Source of the DNA: Pogonophryne albipinna
Lineage: Eukaryota > Chordata > Actinopteri > Perciformes > Artedidraconidae
Assembly: GCA_028583405.1 (NCBI GenBank)
Contig: CM053246.1
Span: 10,199,600 to 10,263,599, forward strand
Direction: 5' to 3'
Length of the DNA: 64,000 nucleotides
In this document: positions 63,001-64,000 of the stretch, in pieces
Position numbering within the stretch: the stretch's first letter is position 1
Layout of the letters: every line of letters starts with the position of its first letter
Made by a program: the position numbers and the translations under genes
Notes under the pieces: model-generated
Told to the model about the DNA's origin: nothing
What the model saw: only the letters and a program-made list of their open reading frames with translations
The model's database searches: none

Positions 63001-63590
63001 ATTGCTTTTTACTCTACAATCCGGACCAAACAGGCTGTGGATTATGAAGATGTCCAGAATCTTGAGCTTGGCCTGATCGTTACGAATGTAGCTCCTTTTG
63101 TGGATGGTGGTCCTATATTAATGGATGTGGACGTCCAGATTGGAGAGGGTAATCCTATGGCTAGTGGAGCGGGTGCTGGAGGTGGAGGCGGCAGCGGCGG
63201 TGGCGCAGGTGGAGGTGGCGCAGGTGGAGGGGGAGGCGGAGGCGGAGGTGGAGGTGGAGGCGGAGGTGGAGGTGGAGGCGGAGCTGGACCTGGTTCTGGT
63301 CCTGGAGGTGGACCAGGACCAGGACCTGGACTTAAGCCAGATGTTGGGGTTGGAGTGGGTGTCGGTATTAAGCCAGGTGTCAAACCAGGAACAAAGCCTA
63401 AGCCAAATGCACCGGCAAAGAGCTATTCCATTAAGATAGCAGTGAGAAATATTCCAGAGGATCCAGCATTCATTCCAACCATCAAGAATGTTCCTGTATC
63501 AGAAGATCCAAATGAAGCACCTAAAGATGGAGTGATCACAGTTTTTGCTGCTGTCGATCCAGACACAGGGCTACCAGCTGAAGATGTCAA
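33031..63590 (+). CDS. dsg2: Desmoglein-2-like desmosomal cadherin (partial, exons 1-8)
   Basis: Eight exons with GT-AG introns join in phase for about 508 codons: 33031-33087, 39095-39220, 41228-41383, 42202-42340, 46519-46688, 47776-47910, 62699-62884 and 63034-63590. The product is a type I membrane cadherin that links cells at desmosomes. Visible parts are a signal peptide, a short propeptide ending in the furin site RRKKR, mature N-terminus EWILPP with the strand-swap tryptophan at position 2, calcium sites LDRE and DQNDN (EC1-EC2), LDRE and DINDN (EC2-EC3), and EC4. The very short propeptide and the R-x-K-R-E-W start fit desmoglein, not desmocollin or classical cadherin. Membrane and cytoplasmic exons lie beyond the window. 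The introns are swollen by mobile elements. EC4 has a long glycine-rich insertion. The exact paralogue (dsg2 or a dsg2-like copy) cannot be fixed from this sequence. Confidence 0.88.
33784..34519. mobile_element. hAT-like element in intron 1
   Basis: The left end aagggtgtgcaaactttatt and right end atagtttggacatccct are decayed inverses and include the ctgagggccacat phrase common to vertebrate hAT (Charlie-type) ends. The flanks accctata (33776-33783) and accttata (34520-34527) form an 8-bp duplication with one mismatch. It contains a nested TTAA MITE. Confidence 0.65.
33879..34199. mobile_element. TTAA-target MITE, copy 2 (short), nested
   Basis: A 321-bp deleted relative of 9723-10946. Ends AGGTAGGTAAG and TTACCTACCCTACCT are flanked by TTAA (33875-33878 and 34200-34203). 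It shares ccagctcgagtgcgctagaat, then gcccctcctccaacacaca, then tcgtgctttttacagtgcc. It is inserted in the hAT-like element. Confidence 0.85.
34800..34922. repeat. Dispersed repeat, inverted relative to 1969-2085
   Basis: Reverse-complement match to 1969-2085, including gctagggacgctgctatcga and gctacccccttccccgtcaa. The short open frame across it has no recognisable domain. Confidence 0.75.
36587..36855 (-). mobile_element. LINE or SINE 3' tail, minus strand
   Basis: Read on the minus strand the end is aactgcatttcgttgtctca, then gtacctgtaatatgtgcaat, then aacaataaagttgaatctaa. This matches the generic fish retroposon tail with an AATAAA-like signal. A similar weaker tail lies at about 41538-41600 in intron 3. 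Confidence 0.5.
36858..37430 (+). mobile_element. Internally deleted Tc1-like transposon
   Basis: Inverted ends cactgaacaaaaatataaat of about 27 bp are flanked by TA. The frame 37156-37440 reads MAQISQVLRERAIGMLTAGM, then TRAVARELNVHFSTISRLQRRF, the paired-like helix-turn-helix DNA-binding head of a Tc1 transposase, then RPHNRRPRVTT. The DDE catalytic domain is missing and the frame runs into the right terminal repeat. It can bind at most as a truncated protein. Confidence 0.9.
37770..39094. other. Remainder of desmoglein intron 1
   Basis: AT-rich DNA with a TA microsatellite near 38857-38876 and a polypyrimidine tract before the exon 2 acceptor. The minus-strand frames at 37970-38711 show no domain. 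Confidence 0.45.
39095..39220 (+). CDS. dsg2: dsg2-like exon 2, propeptide and mature N-terminus
   Basis: The acceptor tttcctttcag precedes ALSAESGPRRQK, then RRKKREWILPPVKL. Furin would cut after RRKKR, leaving E1-W2. Tryptophan 2 is the strand-swap residue that docks into the partner cadherin. The exon is 126 nt, phase 0, and ends at gtttga. Confidence 0.9.
39626..40110 (+). repeat. ~430-bp dispersed repeat in intron 2, copy 1
   Basis: The second copy is at 61560-61945. It has the cgtgattaatcgcatgatt phrase and the shared tail gcagtggttacaaataa, then tatcaactccgccgtctgga. Probably a non-autonomous DNA element; ends not resolved. Confidence 0.7.
40363..40979. mobile_element. Harbinger-like MITE in intron 2
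   Basis: Inverted ends cggagcgtccacactacagc and gctgtagtgtggacgcagcg are flanked by TAA (40360-40362 and 40980-40982), fitting a PIF/Harbinger 3-bp duplication. It is 617 bp with no coding capacity. Confidence 0.75.
41228..41383 (+). CDS. dsg2: dsg2-like exon 3, EC1
   Basis: Reads IRSDKDLGELVGYYLTGEGA, then FVVDRKTGFVRITELLDREKR. It contains the first EC1 calcium ligand box LDRE. IRSDKD and GEGAD align with the start of desmoglein EC1. The exon is 156 nt, phase 0, with donor gtaagt. Confidence 0.92.
42202..42340 (+). CDS. dsg2: dsg2-like exon 4, EC1-EC2 boundary
   Basis: Reads LTGIARFKDGKKAEDDVPL, then VTVLDQNDNTPYFEL, then ITEESKPG. DQNDN is the inter-repeat calcium motif. The exon ends in phase 1 at gtagtg. 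Confidence 0.92.
42936..46386. mobile_element. TTAA-target MITE, copy 3, split by the 3-kb element
   Basis: Starts AGGTGGGGTAGGTAAG after TTAA (42932-42935) and ends CTACCCCACCT before TTAA (46387-46390). The 3.06-kb element is inserted 20 bp inside its left end. The right remainder (46018-46386) carries the typical family phrases ccggctcgagatacac and ctagcgcactcgagctgg. Confidence 0.9.
42956..46017. mobile_element. 3.06-kb non-autonomous element, copy 2
   Basis: Same termini CAACCCAGTCTCATGGC, the same hairpin motifs and nearly the same interior as 3202-6226. It is flanked by the 7-bp duplication aagtttg (42949-42955 and 46018-46024). The empty site is reconstructed by comparison with the other TTAA MITE copies, which confirms both boundaries. 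It has a 40-bp segment (about 45365-45405) missing from copy 1. It encodes no transposase. Confidence 0.92.
46519..46688 (+). CDS. dsg2: dsg2-like exon 5, EC2
   Basis: Reads NVVMQIKGNDNDEAGTINSE, then ISYRIVSQEPAGTG, then MFTLDRKTGQLYVKEETLDRE. DND and LDRE are the EC2 calcium ligands. The exon is 170 nt and completes the phase-1 codon of exon 4; donor gtgagg. Confidence 0.92.
46765..47025 (+). mobile_element. V-SINE in intron 5
   Basis: A tRNA-like head with A-box-like gtggctgcaaggtggtgc and B-box ggtttgatccc. The middle has the gtatccttgtatcctatccc phrase. The tail cagtacatttaccatttacc is the characteristic 3' end of V-SINEs. It is non-coding despite the open frame across it. Confidence 0.85.
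47776..47910 (+). CDS. dsg2: dsg2-like exon 6, end of EC2 and start of EC3
   Basis: Reads TIDFYKLVIEGTDMGGGSSG, then VEVKVLDINDNFPTLEKSE. DINDN is the next inter-repeat calcium motif. The exon is 135 nt, phase 0, with a gtacac donor that opens a 14.8-kb intron. Confidence 0.92.
48330..48733. mobile_element. Left part of a small DNA element that hosts the LTR insertion
   Basis: The phrases tttactcaaatactgtactt and tacttttgtacttttccttg here pair with gtaacaaagtattcct, then ttctacttttactcaagtac at 60316-60396, on the other side of the LTR element. This resembles a common fish MITE ending in gcagaggtggaagaagta. The pairing is by pattern and the ends are approximate. Confidence 0.4.
48734..49144 (-). 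repeat. Left LTR (3' LTR of the minus-strand element)
   Basis: A 411-bp LTR with TG...CA ends, matching the split right LTR with few differences. Confidence 0.85.
49300..49440 (-). repeat. Minisatellite array 1 in LTR element (period about 54 bp)
   Basis: About three copies of a unit with cgggcggacggcccggggg, then caaggcagagt. It is GC-rich, unlike the host intron. Confidence 0.8.
49681..50340 (-). repeat. Minisatellite array 2 in LTR element (60 bp x 11)
   Basis: Eleven near-perfect 60-bp units, each with gacataggg, then ttggcaggacccccggcagg and agagtagtcggcggg. On the minus strand each unit encodes 20 residues of the kind MSCPVGGPADYSPAGGPANP. Because 60 is a multiple of three, more than one frame stays open through the array (49230-50315, 49537-50142). 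Confidence 0.95.
50370..51000 (-). repeat. Minisatellite array 3 in LTR element (about 15-bp units)
   Basis: Many variants of gactagagaaggg and gacttgagaggga. The minus strand reads serine/leucine/proline repeats (SSPLSRSLSS or PSLVPSQV depending on the frame). Confidence 0.85.
51004..51250 (-). repeat. Minisatellite array 4 in LTR element (33 bp, about 7-8 copies)
   Basis: Units of accatggctgctggggcc, then agaactgggtctgga. On the minus strand they read MVPAPVLAPAA, an 11-residue repeat. Confidence 0.9.
51692..51815 (-). repeat. Right LTR (5' LTR), first part before LINE insertion
   Basis: Matches 48734-48845 of the left LTR with a short insertion (tataaactgaaa). It is cut at gaagaactagtcatgac by the LINE pair and resumes at 60011. 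Confidence 0.85.
52192..56046 (-). pseudogene. LINE A ORF2: endonuclease, reverse transcriptase, zf-RVT (broken)
   Basis: The start MLRTLIITAFLLMATISSFN is at 56046. The APE endonuclease segment shows CLQETHWDGG, VGDFNVWCGR and SRIDFALC, but the last catalytic box reads LSDLMV instead of S-D-H, a likely loss of function. The reverse transcriptase segment (54798-53716) shows NKSPGLDGLTAEFY, ENYRPLSMLNNDYKI, LDLNKAFDRVNHEYL, RQGCPLSSMLYALS and the catalytic YADDTT. Near 52630 CDVCKTKVETCMHEFFEC is a zf-RVT motif. Frames are interrupted near 55062-54799, 53760, 53399 and 52880. ORF2 would nick DNA and copy the RNA at the target. It is about 1,285 codons, normal for the family, but dead here. Confidence 0.88.
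56049..57330 (-). pseudogene. LINE A ORF1 (RNA-binding, broken)
   Basis: Starts MTDSMATEPGMDKT at about 57330. Fragments cover the same protein as ORF1 of LINE B but with frame changes near 57070, 56870 and 56575. The two zinc knuckles CRLCIQPGHFFREC and CHKCGQAGHYARE are still readable. ORF1 proteins bind the element RNA. The plus-strand serine-rich frames here are its shadow. Confidence 0.82.
57553..58069 (-). other. 3' region of LINE B, not shared with LINE A
   Basis: AT-rich with ccccccccccaaacgcc near 57980. Only the last 40 bp near the poly-T resemble the LINE A end (acattttaaaacataat). No gene is recognised. Confidence 0.5.
58070..58507 (-). CDS. LINE B fused short ORF: ORF2 start joined to acidic tail
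   Basis: 145 codons. Residues 1-22 (MLRTLIITAFLLMATISSFN, then GN) equal the start of LINE ORF2. From residue 23 it is highly charged (MDEDEEEEEQRQREEELMK, then EREMRGGKRRKRE) with no enzyme motif. The switch at 58441 looks like an internal deletion or template switch. The frame is open, but I assign no function. It could be a by-product of the rearrangement. Confidence 0.5.
   Translation of the reverse strand: MLRTLIITAFLLMATISSFNGNRMDEDEEEEEQRQREEELMKVKILRHKKDEVELAGSKRNDDVVVRVVEEEVEDSEGHSSDEGNMSDVWNGEREESGNEEQEVQRRKEKDLLFEREMRGGKRRKRESSHESEEGGAQGLEAHLS
58601..59815 (-). CDS. LINE B ORF1: CCHC zinc-knuckle RNA-binding protein (open)
   Basis: About 404 residues from MTDSMATEPGMDKT. The frame is also open upstream to 59893, but this ATG matches LINE A. 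After an N-terminal acidic region there is an RRM-like segment (VYVPDRMIFKRLEEWGVEPI, then TRFLRVRFNDKVNSLPY), two zinc knuckles CRLCIQPGHFFREC and CHKCGQAGHYAREC, and a long E/D/K-rich tail. The product would coat the element RNA in a nucleoprotein particle. It is the only open LINE frame of this size in the window and may act in trans. Confidence 0.85.
   Translation of the reverse strand: MTDSMATEPGMDKTTATRIMDNEKEGGRTDGKEDTNEGQNKKTGEEETRKEKGTVRYSVELTVEVTVDGGDAVTMMDLLKEIKKKCGVVDGCRVRGERLYEVTMRTCLGKRKIMEGLRVNGVMVHAQDLLNKDMTVSFLNLPVYVPDRMIFKRLEEWGVEPISAIKKRVWPGTEILDGTRFLRVRFNDKVNSLPYSTKLETVRGVEYFRVLHNRQVPVCRLCIQPGHFFRECPEFKCHKCGQAGHYARECNFRAEREEKEEEEKEDKEEDDEQDGEEEDEKEDDDEEEEEGAEGAKKRPFEEVSDEDDGLSGGGAAGDEDGAKKSARQSGGGAEGSGGGGKKCWSPAVVEDISEASEMDEGLLEEGPVGAMTFGNPKDEQRDSGTKRSGRGGVKKTSAGERRAE
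60011..60306 (-). repeat. Right LTR, second part
   Basis: Continues from 51815 and matches 48850-49144, ending in the purine-rich border gatcgtgaca. It confirms that the LINE pair entered an LTR. Confidence 0.85.
60397..62698. other. Remainder of desmoglein intron 6
   Basis: AT-rich intronic DNA. It holds the second copy of a dispersed repeat (61560-61945), a small direct repeat of tctacaagctaatgt at about 62056-62106, and a polypyrimidine tract before the acceptor at 62698. No other gene is recognised. Confidence 0.5.
61560..61945 (+). repeat. ~430-bp dispersed repeat, copy 2
   Basis: Same orientation and content as 39626-40110, including cgattaatcgcatgatt, then gtattccctttacacagtag, then aactccgccgtctggaagag. 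Confidence 0.7.
62699..62884 (+). CDS. dsg2: dsg2-like exon 7, EC3
   Basis: Reads YDGEVEENVANVVVMRIKAL, then DKDLRHSDNWLTVFKITKG, then FSFETDKETNEGVLKLIK. The D-x-D of DKDL and the H-S-x-N-W pattern match desmoglein EC3. The exon is 186 nt, phase 0. Confidence 0.92.
63034..63590 (+). CDS. dsg2: dsg2-like exon 8, EC4 with glycine-rich insertion
   Basis: Starts AVDYEDVQNLELGLIVTNVA, a desmoglein EC4 signature, and resumes AKSYSIKIAVRNIPEDPAFI, then VFAAVDPDTGLPAEDVK. Between them (about 63150-63420) lies a stretch of about 90 residues that is almost pure glycine, then Gly-Pro, then valine/glycine and lysine/proline. It is encoded by ggtggaggcgga-type triplet repeats in one uninterrupted frame. 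The exon ends in phase 2 at gtaagt. The insertion replaces a loop between EC4 strands, so the fold can remain; this is inference. Confidence 0.92.
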
Positions 63591-64000
63591 GTAAGTCATC
63601 CTGCAGGAAACATTACTTTTACCACTCATTTACCATGTTCACCATCTTAGTTTAGAAATGTAGCATGCTAAAATGTGAGAATTAGCAGTATCCCAAAGTA
63701 CAGATAGAGTTGATGGGAATTTGATTTGTTTTACAGTTATTTGCTTTAAAATCACCCAATTAACATTTTGACTTGGTGATGATGACCCAATAGTTTTCAA
63801 ACCATACCACTCAAAACGAAGTCTATCAAACTAATGGTGGCGTTATATGATAAGTAAGGGGATGACCACATTAATGCTTACTTCGGAAAAAAGACTTGCA
63901 TAAAAACGTGTTAAAATTAGCAGCAGCTTGCAATTCTTATGTTCTGCAGCTTTCTGAAACATTAAACACGTGACAAGACAAGAAACTTCAGTTTTTCTGT
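63591..64000. other. Start of next desmoglein intron
   Basis: AT-rich intronic DNA after a gtaagt donor. Nothing else is recognised; the gene continues beyond the window. Confidence 0.6.

Noticed and set aside
63042..63383. Minus-strand polyproline frame
   Set aside because: Antisense of the glycine-rich part of desmoglein exon 8.

Overview
The window looks like teleost fish genomic DNA. It carries a multi-exon desmosomal cadherin gene of the fish desmoglein-2 type with canonical GT-AG introns. Around and inside that gene sits a dense load of fish-type mobile elements: DIRS, L2, Tx1/L1-like LINEs, V-SINE, an internally deleted Tc1, hAT, Harbinger-like and TTAA-target MITEs, and a gypsy-like LTR element. 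There are no prokaryotic features. I cannot name the species.

The host gene lies on the + strand. A desmoglein-2-like gene starts at 33031 (signal peptide) and runs off the right edge. Eight exons are visible and join in a consistent reading phase for about 508 codons: signal peptide, short propeptide with a furin site, cadherin repeats EC1 to EC3, and most of EC4. EC4 contains a very long glycine-rich insertion. A separate fragment of a desmoglein cytoplasmic tail (10960-12536) lies about 20 kb upstream. It is probably the broken end of a tandem paralogue.

Layout: 0-3 kb holds AT-rich DNA with a 795-bp tandem duplication and decayed repeats. 3.2-6.2 kb is a 3-kb DNA element with long inverted termini and a 7-bp target duplication. 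6.4-7.4 kb is a hAT MITE. 7.5-13.2 kb holds repeats, a TTAA-target MITE and the desmoglein fragment. 13.9-17.7 kb holds LINE and SINE scraps, a palindromic element and a degenerate tandem array. 20.6-27.3 kb is a DIRS tyrosine-recombinase retrotransposon with an open recombinase frame, broken gag and pol, and a nested hAT. 27.3-32 kb is a probable decayed LTR split by a Harbinger-like MITE, then a TTAA element and an L2 3' end. 33-64 kb is the desmoglein gene with its TE-filled introns.

The largest intron (47911-62698) holds a non-autonomous gypsy-like LTR element. Its internal region consists mostly of four minisatellite arrays. Its right LTR was hit twice, at the same site, by Tx1/L1-like LINEs on the minus strand. 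Another intron holds a second, nearly full copy of the 3-kb element, nested inside a TTAA MITE.

Evidence is direct reading of motifs, splice sites, terminal repeats and target-site duplications. No database search was possible, so family names below superfamily level are inference.
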